DNA of 64,000 bases from Streptomyces globisporus (GTDB taxonomy: Bacteria > Actinomycetota > Actinomycetes > Streptomycetales > Streptomycetaceae): contig BMTG01000005.1 of NCBI GenBank assembly GCA_014649555.1, positions 372,001 to 436,000 of the forward strand, in the 5' to 3' direction. The notes beneath the pieces are model-generated. The model was not told the DNA's origin. It saw nothing but the letters and a program-made list of their open reading frames with translations, and made no database searches. The translations under genes were made by a program, and so were the position numbers. Positions 1-7,636 of the stretch are shown here, one piece after another; position 1 is the stretch's first letter, and each line of letters begins with the position of its first letter.

Positions 1-2
1 CC

Positions 3-44
3 CGCACCCGGCTCATCGCCCTGCGACTGCTGAGAAGGCGGTGA
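3..44 (+). CDS. C-terminal tail of an upstream gene (partial)
   Basis: Frame 3 is open from the window edge and ends with TGA at 42-44, overlapping the GTG start of the next gene as GTGA. Only 13 residues, rich in Arg and Leu, are visible, so no family can be named. The translational overlap is the main reason to regard it as coding. Confidence 0.4.
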   Translation, partial: RTRLIALRLLRRR

Positions 45-784
45 CCGACTCCGTGTCCCGACGCCATCACGACATCGCCGACGACCTACGCCGCGAGATC
101 ACGACGGGCAGCATCAAGCCTGGTGAACGCCTCCCGTCCGAAGCCGGCCTGGCCGCTCGGTACAGGGTCAGTACGGTGACCTTGCGACGTGCTCTCGCCG
201 TGCTCCAGGGCGAAGGACTCGTCGAGAAGATCCACGGCAAGGGGAACTACGTCCGCAGTCCCCGCCGCAAGATCATGTACGTCGGAGGCTGGGGCACGCT
301 GGACCCCTGGACCGCGGCTGAGCCAACGTTGCGCATCACGGTTCGCAGCACCACGGTTCCGGCCTCCGTGCACCTGACGACGCTGCTGAAGGTGCCAACG
401 GGCAGCCCCCTCGCGGAGTACACCTGCCTCAGCCTCGAACACGGGTCACCGCAGGGCCTGGCCCGTATCTACATCCCGCGCGACCTGGCCCCGGCCGGAG
501 TCCTCGACGACGACTCCGTGTGCCAGGAGGCAGCCACGAGATTCGCCGTCCTCGGCCCGTCGCCAGCCACCATCCGAGAGACGGTCTCCGCCCGCTCTCC
601 CACCCCAGACGAAGCGTCGGCCCTCCGCATCGGAAACAACATGGCCGTTATAGCGATCACACGCATCGCCACCGACACCAACGGCCGCGTCGTTGAAGCC
701 GCGCTCCTGGCCTTCCCGGGAGACCGAGTCGACGCCATCTTCACCGCCCACCACGTGCTCAACGAGAGGCCAACCCAAGGATGA
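41..784 (+). CDS. GntR-family transcriptional regulator (UTRA type)
   Basis: A 247-aa regulator. Residues about 8-70 form a GntR winged helix (DIADDLRREITTGSIKPGE, then PSEAGLAARYRVSTVTLRRAL and a wing ending in HGKGNYV). Residues about 95-240 resemble a UTRA effector-binding domain, including a PTPDEASALRIG stretch typical of its second half. The GTG start overlaps the stop of the preceding frame, and the gene overlaps the next one by ATGA, so it sits in an operon. In AICEs such genes often control transfer or cargo genes; the ligand is unknown. It is distinct from the KorSA-like GntR protein at 4734. Confidence 0.85.
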   Translation: MTDSVSRRHHDIADDLRREITTGSIKPGERLPSEAGLAARYRVSTVTLRRALAVLQGEGLVEKIHGKGNYVRSPRRKIMYVGGWGTLDPWTAAEPTLRITVRSTTVPASVHLTTLLKVPTGSPLAEYTCLSLEHGSPQGLARIYIPRDLAPAGVLDDDSVCQEAATRFAVLGPSPATIRETVSARSPTPDEASALRIGNNMAVIAITRIATDTNGRVVEAALLAFPGDRVDAIFTAHHVLNERPTQG

Positions 785-1089
785 CAACACCAAACGAACT
801 TCGGCTCCTCCCATGGTCGGGCACGGGGGACAAGCCCTGCTACCTGAGCACCGACGACCCAGACGGCTACATGTCCCGCCTCGCGGACAACATCGAAGCG
901 GCCCAACTCGGCACGGCAAGCGAACTGATGGAAGAAGCCGCAGAAGCTCTCGACAACCAGGACACGTCGCTCGACGAGATGCGGTGCCTGGTCAAAGAGC
1001 TGACCGGGGCACTGCGGGACGTCTACCGCGTCGCAACGAGCCGCGGCCACCTCCGGGCAACGAGCGATCCGCGTGAGCCCACCTGCTGA
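781..1089 (+). CDS. Hypothetical protein, translationally coupled to GntR
   Basis: A 102-aa acidic, soluble protein with no signal peptide or membrane segment. The ATG lies in ATGA with the GntR stop, preceded by an AAGG ribosome-binding site inside the regulator gene, so the two are probably co-translated. A long helical stretch (residues about 33-90, rich in Glu, Ala and Leu) is the only visible feature. I do not recognise the family. A terminator-like hairpin follows at 1116-1158. Confidence 0.7.
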   Translation: MTTPNELRLLPWSGTGDKPCYLSTDDPDGYMSRLADNIEAAQLGTASELMEEAAEALDNQDTSLDEMRCLVKELTGALRDVYRVATSRGHLRATSDPREPTC

Positions 1090-1115
1090 CGTACGGTCCC
1101 CGACCAGCACAGCAA

Positions 1116-1158
1116 GGGAAGCCCATGGCTCTGACCAGATCAGATGCCGTGGGCTTCT
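1116..1158. terminator. Hairpin terminator after the GntR operon
   Basis: Arms GAAGCCCA and TGGGCTTC, extended inward by a GGC/GCC pairing, bracket a loop of about 20 nt. It lies roughly 30 nt after the stop of the 781-1089 gene. Confidence 0.55.
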
Positions 1159-1159
1159 G

Positions 1160-1523
1160 GCTTTGCCGACTGACTTTCGTCGACCTTGGATGGCCTGAGG
1201 ACTGCTTTGTCCCGAAGCAACTTCGATAGAGATGCTGCCCCGGGAGGTTGTGCCGCCCACCTGCGCCGATGGTCCGCAGGCGTCGGCGCTCGTCCGCCGT
1301 TGTTCGTCGGTGTTGTCACGCAGTTAGACACGCACCTGATGCGGTCCCCAGCGCGATCAGCGAACGTCAGCTCCGTTCTCTGGGTGCAGGAATAACACGT
1401 TCAGTGCGGCACATCATCCGCAGGGGCCCAGGCCAGAGCGGGGTGGGGGCGGTCACCTGTGGGTGGCGCTATTCGGCTTCGGACGGCCCAGGGACGGCCC
1501 AGGCGCAGAGACCCCCGCTGACG
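1160..1523. other. Non-coding stretch, nothing recognised
   Basis: About 360 nt between the terminator and the convergent membrane-protein gene. Short ORFs exist on both strands but have no ribosome-binding site or recognisable sequence. A small direct duplication of a GGGACGGCCCAGG-like motif occurs near 1483-1503. Confidence 0.5.
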
Positions 1524-1970
1524 TCAGAGCACGTTGAACCCCCTCAGAAGATCAGGGAAGACCAGTAGCGCGCCCGTGAAGGCCGTGCCGCCTCCAAAGA
1601 CCGCCATCTGCCAGGGTTGCTTGATCTTGAGGCAGATGCTGAAGCCGAGCATGCCGCACACCACAGACACCACGAACAGAAGGACAGCGCACCCCACGGC
1701 TCGGTCACTCGGCGCTTCGGGAAGCCCGAGCACAGAGATGAGCGCCTGGAGGTCGAGGAAGGCCGCCAGAAAGCCACCTGCTGCGGCGCAGAAGGACTTC
1801 CAGCCATGTATCCCTGACTCTTGGGCCCCTCCCTGCGGGATGACTACACCCATGGCGGCGGACCTCTGGAAGCTGTACGACAGCCAGTACGCAACGATCG
1901 CGCACGCCAGGCTGGTCATCACCTTGATCGCAGTCAGCAACGGCATCAACATCGACGACTCGTCACTCAT
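1524..1970 (-). CDS. Small membrane protein of unknown function
   Basis: A 148-aa protein with about four hydrophobic segments: TAIKVMTSLACAIVAYWLSY, a Gly/Ala-rich FCAAAGGFLAAFLDLQAL segment, CAVLLFVVSVVCGMLGFSICL and a C-terminal segment near TAFTGALLVFPDLL. The start is set at MSDESSML (1970); a longer frame runs to 2114 but would read through a tandem repeat and gives an atypical N-terminus. It is divergent from the HTH-TIR gene, sharing a roughly 160-nt intergenic region. It could be a membrane partner of that TIR protein, but this rests on adjacency alone. Confidence 0.55.
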   Translation of the reverse strand: MSDESSMLMPLLTAIKVMTSLACAIVAYWLSYSFQRSAAMGVVIPQGGAQESGIHGWKSFCAAAGGFLAAFLDLQALISVLGLPEAPSDRAVGCAVLLFVVSVVCGMLGFSICLKIKQPWQMAVFGGGTAFTGALLVFPDLLRGFNVL

Positions 1971-1992
1971 GCCAACCCCCAAGGGGCAGAGT

Positions 1993-2024
1993 AGGACAGC
2001 AGGACAGCAGGACAGCAGGACAGC
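1993..2024. repeat. Four tandem copies of AGGACAGC
   Basis: The octamer AGGACAGC is repeated exactly four times head to tail in the divergent promoter region between the small membrane protein and the HTH-TIR gene. It could be an array of regulator sites or a slippage-prone repeat. Confidence 0.85.
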
Positions 2025-2129
2025 ACGGGCAGGCGGATGGCGGCCTTCGGAGGCGCGGGTCCACTCCCGAGTTCGTCCCAGACGGTATGAGAGAATGAGA
2101 AAAAAAGCCAACACAGGAGGTGGGAGCCG

Positions 2130-3905
2130 ATGGGGCGACGCGAGAAGGCCCTACCGGACGTGATGCCGCCGGCGCATCGGCAGTTCATCGAGGCGTTGCG
2201 CAAGGTGCGAGGCGAGGCCGGATACACGCTCGCCAAGTTGTCGAGCCTTACTCCCTACAGCCCTGCGGCCGTCGCGCGCGCACTCAGCGGCCAAGCTTTC
2301 CCGAGTGCGGAACTGGCTGAAGCGCTGATTGTCGTCCTCGGTGAAGATGGCGTTTCTAAACGCCTGCTACTAGATCGCCTATGGAAAGAAGCTAAAGAGG
2401 AAAATGCTCATCTCCTAGAGGAGGCGAGTAGACCCATAGTCGCGAAGCAAGCAGAAACCGACCTTCGGGCCGCCTTGGATAAACTTTATAGGAAGGCTGG
2501 ATCCCCTCCACTGCGCGACCTTCAAAATGCGGGAGGGCCAAGTCGATCAACACTTCATAGAGTTCTGCAAGATCCAACCGCGGTTCCCGCTCACACTGTC
2601 CTACTGACGGCAGATGCGCTAAGTCGGTATCTTCCTGACAGTCATCGGACACGCTACATGGAAGAAGTCACGAGGGAACTCGTTGAAGCCGCGAAAACGG
2701 ACAAGGTCACTGGTGAATTTGACACAGCAGAGCTAAAGCGCTACATCCTGGAAGCAGACCCTACTGCACGCAAGGAAGAAGTTGTGAACGCACTCCCGGG
2801 TATGGAACAGGAAAACCGTCTATTTATTAGCTACGCTCACAAGGACAACGAACTGTTCGATGAAGCCGTCGCCATCTTCGCCAAGGACGTCAGCAATTTC
2901 TATTCCGCAAAAACCGGCAACACGCTCAACTATTTCTTCGATCGACAGAGTATCGGATGGGGGGAGAACTGGAGAGCGGAGATTGACCGTGGTCTAGATA
3001 ACTCCATGGTGTTCATGCCAATCATTACGATGCAATACTTCAACCGTGCCGCCTGCCGTGATGAATTGAATGCCTTCAAAAGTAGCGCGGATCGCCTTGG
3101 TGTAAAGGAGTTGATCCTGCCGGTTGTCATTGCAGGAGCCCGATCGATCAAGGCGGATCACGAGATTCCGGAGGTGCGAATTATCGAGAGTTTGCAGTAC
3201 AGGGACCTCGAATCGGCCTTCCTCTCAGGGCCTGGGACCCCTGAATGGCGAACAGCCCTCAGCGTGCTGACTGATGAATTGATCGGCGTTATCGATAGAG
3301 TCGAGGCCGAGCAAGAAGCCAGAAGGTCTTCCGGGCAACCGATACTCCCGTCGGATGCCGCTACGGAAGGTGAGGAATCTGACCTGCTTCAAGGTATGTC
3401 AGACTTGAGCACTATTTCGGAGCGGGTTGAAGAGGAGATCGCGGAGGCTACTCAGGCCGTCGAAGCGTGGGTAGAGGCTATCTCCGGAGACATGGAATCC
3501 TTCGCCAACCAAAAAACTCCACAGCAGATGCAGGCTGTTTCTCTTCGAATGGCAAGCAAGGCTAAAATGCCCTCCATCCGACTGAGGGATGCTGGAACGG
3601 CACTCGCTACCACCACGGCCGAAGCAGATGCTCTCCTGCGATTTATGATTGAGCAGCTTTCTCAGACAGGATCTTCTGACGCTCGCGAGATGGCGAAGCA
3701 ACTCACTGAGAGTATGCAAGAGGACTCGCCCGACCTGCAGTCGCTGCTTTCCCAGATGTCAGGTGTGCTCTCCATGTTGACCGTATTCGAGGTCATGAGT
3801 TCTCCCCTCCGGGCTTCACTCAAACCAGCCCGAGTCGGAATCAACAAGTTGCAAGACGCGTTCCGGATTGTCGACAGCTGGAGTTCGCTGCCGAAAATCA
3901 GCTAA
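2130..3905 (+). CDS. HTH-TIR domain protein, candidate anti-phage effector
   Basis: A 591-aa protein. Residues about 10-80 form an XRE-like helix-turn-helix region (FIEALRKVRGEAGYTLAKLS then YSPAAVARALSGQAFPSAEL); residues about 90-190 contain a second HTH-like module. Residues about 229-370 form a TIR domain: start NRLFISYAHKDN, a FFDRQSIGWGENW motif, then WRAEIDRGL with Glu284 at the position expected for the catalytic Glu of TIR NADases, then a NRAACRDEL helix. The remaining part is helical, probably coiled coil. The AGGAGG ribosome-binding site at 2115-2120 fixes the start. Codon use is visibly less GC-rich than in neighbours (many A/T third positions), suggesting transfer from another host. 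TIR proteins often deplete NAD+ on infection; that role here is inference. Confidence 0.8.
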   Translation: MGRREKALPDVMPPAHRQFIEALRKVRGEAGYTLAKLSSLTPYSPAAVARALSGQAFPSAELAEALIVVLGEDGVSKRLLLDRLWKEAKEENAHLLEEASRPIVAKQAETDLRAALDKLYRKAGSPPLRDLQNAGGPSRSTLHRVLQDPTAVPAHTVLLTADALSRYLPDSHRTRYMEEVTRELVEAAKTDKVTGEFDTAELKRYILEADPTARKEEVVNALPGMEQENRLFISYAHKDNELFDEAVAIFAKDVSNFYSAKTGNTLNYFFDRQSIGWGENWRAEIDRGLDNSMVFMPIITMQYFNRAACRDELNAFKSSADRLGVKELILPVVIAGARSIKADHEIPEVRIIESLQYRDLESAFLSGPGTPEWRTALSVLTDELIGVIDRVEAEQEARRSSGQPILPSDAATEGEESDLLQGMSDLSTISERVEEEIAEATQAVEAWVEAISGDMESFANQKTPQQMQAVSLRMASKAKMPSIRLRDAGTALATTTAEADALLRFMIEQLSQTGSSDAREMAKQLTESMQEDSPDLQSLLSQMSGVLSMLTVFEVMSSPLRASLKPARVGINKLQDAFRIVDSWSSLPKIS

Positions 3906-3940
3906 GGGTTTCCGATGTTCACCACTTAGGTCGGCGGAGC

Positions 3941-4083
3941 GGCTTTGGGCTGGAGCTACTTTGGGGCGAGTGATCATGGCCCCGTAAGCTCATGGCGAGT
4001 CGGGCAGTCAGTGGACCTGCCCGTAAAGCGCGACGTTGGGGCCATGATCTTAGAGGCTCGCCCCAAAGTGGCTGCCTAAAGCC
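3941..4083. repeat. Large nested imperfect inverted repeat
   Basis: Paired arms, outside to inside: GGCTTTGGGC (3941-3950) with GCCTAAAGCC (4074-4083), one mismatch; ACTTTGGGGCGAG (3958-3970) with CTCGCCCCAAAGT (4057-4069), perfect; ATCATGGCCCC (3973-3983) with GGGGCCATGAT (4038-4048), perfect; and CGGGCAG (4001-4007) with CTGCCCG (4017-4023), perfect. Together they could fold into one long cruciform or hairpin. It starts about 36 nt after the HTH-TIR stop and is far larger than a terminator. Confidence 0.85.
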
Positions 4084-4113
4084 GTGGAGCCGACCGCCCC
4101 AGCCAAAGAGGGT

Positions 4114-4240
4114 GTCTCCCCACTTCATGCCCGCAGCCGCCGAGCGCGCCGCCGGGCGCGGCCAGCCGGGGCGGAGACAGGAGGCAGGCCGCGCCGCTGA
4201 GGCGGCGCGCGCCCGCGCCTTGCGCGGGCCTTGATGAAGT
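4114..4240. repeat. Second set of inverted repeats downstream of the NUDIX gene
   Basis: ACTTCAT (4122-4128) followed by GCCCGC pairs with GCGGGC and ATGAAGT (4234-4240). Inside are GTCTCC (4114-4119)/GGAGAC (4173-4178) and a GC hairpin, GCGCCGC (4191-4197)/GCGGCGC (4202-4208). The GC hairpin could terminate the NUDIX transcript, but the whole looks like a structured non-coding locus. There is no coding gene between 3906 and 4250. Confidence 0.6.
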
Positions 4241-4250
4241 AGAGAAAGTT

Positions 4251-4703
4251 TTATCCCGCTGAGATGAGCTGCTTGCCGTCGTGGCTCCGCACGTGAGGGC
4301 CGTTGTCGTCCAGGGCGTCCAGCAGACGGACCGCGTAGACCTCTGCCATACGCCCGCTGACCTCGCCGGGTGTGAGCCAGGAGACGGCTGTCGACTCGCT
4401 TGATGTGCGCTCGGTGCCGCCGGAGGGCTTGCAGCGGAAGACCAGAGCGACGATGCCTCGGGTCGTGTTCTTGTAGACGCCGGTGAGCTGGTCCACCTCG
4501 ACGTGGATGCCTGTCTCTTCCCAGACCTCGCGGGCAACGCCGGCCTCGGGTGTCTCGTTGAGTTCGAGGATGCCGCCGGGGAGCTCCCAGGTGCCGTTGT
4601 CGGCTCGGCGGATCGCCAGGAGGCGGCCGTCCTCGCGCACCACTACTCCGGCGACGGACACGGAGTGCAGGGGAGTGGGTGCCGCTTCCTGTGATTGACT
4701 CAT
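4251..4703 (-). CDS. NUDIX hydrolase, pif-like (AICE immunity candidate)
   Basis: A 150-aa NUDIX-fold protein. The box is complete: GGILELNETPEAG followed by REVWEETGI fits GX5EX7REUXEEXGU at residues about 44-66, so nucleoside-diphosphate-linked hydrolysis is expected. It is divergent from the KorSA-like gene across about 30 nt. In pSAM2 the entry-exclusion gene pif encodes a NUDIX-motif protein in the same module, so an immunity role is plausible by position and family. The start is set at MSQSQ (4703); no good ribosome-binding site precedes it, so it may be leaderless. The start overlaps a GACTCATGTA operator-like motif also present upstream of the transfer operon. Confidence 0.8.
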   Translation of the reverse strand: MSQSQEAAPTPLHSVSVAGVVVREDGRLLAIRRADNGTWELPGGILELNETPEAGVAREVWEETGIHVEVDQLTGVYKNTTRGIVALVFRCKPSGGTERTSSESTAVSWLTPGEVSGRMAEVYAVRLLDALDDNGPHVRSHDGKQLISAG

Positions 4704-4712
4704 GTAGAGGAG
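4697..4712. promoter_or_regulatory. KorSA-like operator candidate between NUDIX and GntR genes
   Basis: GACTCATGTAGAGGAG differs by one base from the 16-mer at 5565-5580 upstream of the transfer operon. Its position between divergent NUDIX and GntR genes fits autoregulation by the GntR protein. Confidence 0.6.
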
Positions 4713-4733
4713 CATAGGAGGCAGGGAAGGACT

Positions 4734-5513
4734 ATGGGAACTGCGGCGGGAGGGGCCGGTTCCGGTCCTCGATATGTCCAGATCGCTGATGACCTCGTGC
4801 AGCAGATCCGGGCGGGGGTTCTCAAGGCCGGCGACATGGTGCCGAGCGAATCCGAGCTGGTGGACCGCTACGGGGTCTCCGGCGGGACGATCCGTAAGGC
4901 CATGGTCGAGGTACGGGCGAGTGGGCTCGTCGAGACCAGGCATGGCAAGGGCTCGATCGTGAAGAACCGGCCCCCCGTACGGCACCGCTCCTCCGATCGC
5001 TTCCGGCGCTCGCTCCGGCAAGGTGGCCAGGCGGCCTACCTCGCGGAGTCCACACAGTCCGGCGCCACCGCGAAAGTCAGCGTTCTCTACATCGGTCCCA
5101 TGGACGCGCCCGAGGATGCCGCCGAGCGGCTGGGTGTCCCCGCCGGTACGCAGGTGTTGGCCCGCCGGCGCCTCTATTTCCGCAACGGCACCCCGGTGGA
5201 GACCGCCTCGTCGTACCTGCCCTGGGACGTGGTGAAGGAGATCCCCGAGCTGTTCGCCGAGAACCCCGGGGGCGGCGGCATCTATGCCCGACTCGAAGAC
5301 CACGGGCATGAGTTCGCGGAGTTCGTCGAGACGCTGCAAGCGCGCCCGGCCTCGAAGTCGGAGGCGTCGGAACTGGCGCTCAGTCCTGGCGCGCCCGTGG
5401 TTCACCTGATCCGAGAGGCCCGTACGACCGCGGGTCGGGTGGTCGAGGTGTGCGACACGCTCATGGCCGCTGACCAGTTCGTTTTCGAGTATCGGATCCC
5501 TGCCGACGACTGA
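4734..5513 (+). CDS. GntR-family repressor, KorSA-like transfer regulator
   Basis: A 259-aa GntR/UTRA regulator. The winged helix is at residues about 12-75 (PRYVQIADDLVQQIRAG, PSESELVDRYGVSGGTIRKAM, HGKGSIV); the UTRA domain at about 110-255 includes PEDAAERLGVPAGTQVLARRR and a C-terminal VVEVCDTLMAADQFVFEYRI strand. The start at ATG 4734 follows GGGAAGG; a longer in-frame start at 4695 would overlap the operator. The location immediately before the SCO3933/TraB operon matches KorSA of pSAM2, which represses transfer and replication. A terminator (5533-5564) and two operator candidates follow. Confidence 0.85.
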   Translation: MGTAAGGAGSGPRYVQIADDLVQQIRAGVLKAGDMVPSESELVDRYGVSGGTIRKAMVEVRASGLVETRHGKGSIVKNRPPVRHRSSDRFRRSLRQGGQAAYLAESTQSGATAKVSVLYIGPMDAPEDAAERLGVPAGTQVLARRRLYFRNGTPVETASSYLPWDVVKEIPELFAENPGGGGIYARLEDHGHEFAEFVETLQARPASKSEASELALSPGAPVVHLIREARTTAGRVVEVCDTLMAADQFVFEYRIPADD

Positions 5514-5532
5514 CGCCCGCTCAACTTCCCAC

Positions 5533-5564
5533 AACCCGTCGCGAGTTCTTCCTCGCGGCGGGTT
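5533..5564 (+). terminator. Terminator after the KorSA-like gene
   Basis: Arms AACCCGTCGCGAG and CTCGCGGCGGGTT pair with one mismatch around a six-base loop, 20 nt after the GntR stop. Confidence 0.75.
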
Positions 5565-5618
5565 GACTCATGTACAGGAGTCATGCACTCTTCTTCATGT
5601 CACTCATATACATGAGTG
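5565..5618. promoter_or_regulatory. Operator region of the transfer operon
   Basis: Site A, GACTCATGTACAGGAG (5565-5580), continues into GAGTC so that GACTC/GAGTC arms flank an 8-nt spacer. Site B, CACTCATATACATGAGTG (5601-5618), has perfect 7-nt arms CACTCAT/ATGAGTG. Site A matches the motif at 4697-4712 in 15 of 16 positions. The likely ligand is the adjacent GntR protein. Confidence 0.65.
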
Positions 5619-5652
5619 GTGGAGTCCAGCATCTATAGAGGAGTGATCTGCT

Positions 5653-6015
5653 GTGCGTCAGATTCCTGTCGACACCTCCAGCGCTGTCGTGATGGTCGCC
5701 AAGCCTCCGCAGGTCAAGGTCCGTGACCGCCGCACCGGTGAGATCGCCACCGACATGGAGACCGGTGCTCAGCTCATGACCGTGGACGTGATGTTCGCGG
5801 CGAACGAGGAGGTAGAGATCCTTTCCGTCACCGTTCCGGAGCCCGGGATCACCGGTGAGCTGTCCATGGGCACGCCGGTCGCGCTCACCGGCCTGGTCGC
5901 ACGTCCGTGGGAGAACGACTTCAACGGTCAGCGGCGGCACGGCATCGCGTTCCGCGCGGTCGCGGTCACCTCGCTCGCCGACGTCGCCGCCGCCACAGGG
6001 TCGAAGGCGGCCTGA
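5653..6015 (+). CDS. SCO3933-family regulatory protein
   Basis: A 120-aa protein of the family regularly found between the GntR gene and traB of Streptomyces AICEs. It has an all-beta, OB-fold-like pattern (VVMVAKPPQVKVRDRRTGEIATD, LMTVDVMF, GTPVALTGLVARPWEN, HGIAFRAVAV) with no membrane segment. GTG start preceded by GAGGAG at 5638-5643, about 9 nt away. The stop is only two bases before the TraB start, so the two are co-transcribed. The biochemical role of the family is not established; a nucleic-acid-binding role is inferred from fold appearance only. Confidence 0.8.
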   Translation: MRQIPVDTSSAVVMVAKPPQVKVRDRRTGEIATDMETGAQLMTVDVMFAANEEVEILSVTVPEPGITGELSMGTPVALTGLVARPWENDFNGQRRHGIAFRAVAVTSLADVAAATGSKAA

Positions 6016-6017
6016 TC

Positions 6018-7370
6018 ATGACGGCCTTCACGGTCGCTCTGGTGCTGGTCGTCGCCGCTGCGGGTCTCCTGCGGTGGCGGCGGCCCGCCTGGTACTGGCT
6101 GGCCTTCGGGGTCACTCTGGCCGCGCTGCGGGTCTTGGTCCGGTACCGCTCGGTCATGGACGCGTGCGGGTTGACCGTTCCGCCGGCGCGGTGGCGGTTA
6201 TCTCTGGCTCGGGCCACCAACCGGCCGATACCTGAGCCCCGACCTCCGCGTATCCGGCGACTGCGGCCGACTCGCACCGGCCTGGTCCTCCGACTCAAGC
6301 TCCGTCCCGGCCAGGACGTCTTCGACATCGCTGCGGCCTCGGACCGGCTTCGGCACTCGTTCTCGATGTTCGGCGTGACCTCGCGTGAGGTGCGGTCCGG
6401 TGTCGTCGAGGTGCGGATGACCGGATACGACGTGCTCAAGCGGGTGCAGATGCCCGCTGAGACGAAGACCCGGGCGATGCGGGTACCGGTCGCCCTTCGG
6501 GAAGACGGGTCGGTGCACCACCGCGACTACCGAGCGATACCCCACGCCCTCACCCTCGGCGCCACGGAGTCCGGCAAGTCGGTCTACCAACGCAACCTGG
6601 TCGCCGGCCTTGCTCCTCTGGACGTCGCCCTCGTCGGCATCGACTGCAAGCAAGGGGTCGAACTCTTCCCGCTGGCCCGCCGGTTCTCAGCGCTGGCCGA
6701 CAGTCCGGACACCGCCGCCGAACTCCTCGATGCACTCGTGGCGCGCATGGCGGACGTCTACCGCCTCATCCGTACCCAACAACGCATCACCGTCGATGTG
6801 CCGGACGCGGAGATCGCCGCCGACATCTGGGACCTGCCTGATGAGCTCCGCCCGACCCCGGTCGTCGTCCTGGTCGACGAGGTGGCCGAACTCGCCCTTT
6901 ACGCAACGAAGGAGGAGGAGAAGCGGCGGGACCGCATCATCACCGCCCTGGTCCGTCTCGCGCAGCTCGGCCGCGCCGCCGGTATCTACCTCGAGATCTG
7001 CGGACAGCGCTTCGGCTCCGAACTCGGCAAGGGCATCACCATGCTCCGCGCCCAACTCACCGGCCGCACCGCCCACCGTCTCAACGACGAGACCTCCGCC
7101 AACATGGCCTTCGGCGACATCGCCCCGGACGCGGTCCTCGCCGCCATCCAGATTCCCGCCGAACTGCGAGGCCTCGCCATCGCGGGAGACGCGTCCGGCG
7201 GTTGGCACCGTGTCCGCGCTCCGCACACCTCGCTCCGCCAGGCCGTGAACCTCTGCAACCGGTACGCCGACAGGACCCCGGACCTGCCCGAGCTGGCCCC
7301 TTTCCGGCCCACCATCGGCACCGCCACCGAGCTTGTGCCATCGGCGAAGGCCTCTCCGCCCACCGCCTGA
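6018..7370 (+). CDS. traB: FtsK/SpoIIIE-type conjugal translocase (TraB-like)
   Basis: A 450-aa DNA translocase expected to move double-stranded element DNA between mycelia. The N-terminus has two hydrophobic segments (residues about 2-40). Walker A is GATESGKS at residues 181-188 and Walker B is VVVLVDE ending at 287-288; GRAAGIYLEICGQR and GDIAPDAVLAAIQIPAELRG resemble the later FtsK motifs. The ATG at 6018 directly follows the SCO3933-family stop; the much longer frame upstream lacks a good start. Leu61 is encoded by TTA (6198-6200), the rare bldA codon, implying translation late in development. It is shorter than TraB of large plasmids but normal for pSAM2-like elements. Confidence 0.9.
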   Translation: MTAFTVALVLVVAAAGLLRWRRPAWYWLAFGVTLAALRVLVRYRSVMDACGLTVPPARWRLSLARATNRPIPEPRPPRIRRLRPTRTGLVLRLKLRPGQDVFDIAAASDRLRHSFSMFGVTSREVRSGVVEVRMTGYDVLKRVQMPAETKTRAMRVPVALREDGSVHHRDYRAIPHALTLGATESGKSVYQRNLVAGLAPLDVALVGIDCKQGVELFPLARRFSALADSPDTAAELLDALVARMADVYRLIRTQQRITVDVPDAEIAADIWDLPDELRPTPVVVLVDEVAELALYATKEEEKRRDRIITALVRLAQLGRAAGIYLEICGQRFGSELGKGITMLRAQLTGRTAHRLNDETSANMAFGDIAPDAVLAAIQIPAELRGLAIAGDASGGWHRVRAPHTSLRQAVNLCNRYADRTPDLPELAPFRPTIGTATELVPSAKASPPTA

Positions 7371-7450
7371 TCTCTCCCCCCACTCGGTAGGCGTGACCGT
7401 CTTCGCGCCGAATCCCTACCACCGCCATGCCCAGAGAAGGGAGAACCGCC

Positions 7451-7636
7451 ATGTGCCCCGACTGTGAGGACTTCGCCCGGACCGTGCTTCTGCTCGGCCA
7501 ACTCGCCTTGTACGCCGACATGGCCGACGCCGACCTCGACTTCGTGGACGTCGTCAGCCCGTCCCTCGCCGTGTCGCTGCCGGAGCCGCCGCCGGGCACG
7601 TTCCCGGACGACTCCGACCCCGCTGAGGACTCGTGA
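7451..7636 (+). CDS. Small AICE protein, unknown function
   Basis: A 61-aa acidic protein starting MCPDCEDF and ending in an Asp/Pro-rich tail. A CPDC pair at residues 2-5 could bind metal but stands alone. The AGAAGG ribosome-binding site at 7434-7439 supports the ATG at 7451. Its stop overlaps the start of the next gene (TGATG), so it is part of the transfer operon. Confidence 0.7.
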   Translation: MCPDCEDFARTVLLLGQLALYADMADADLDFVDVVSPSLAVSLPEPPPGTFPDDSDPAEDS

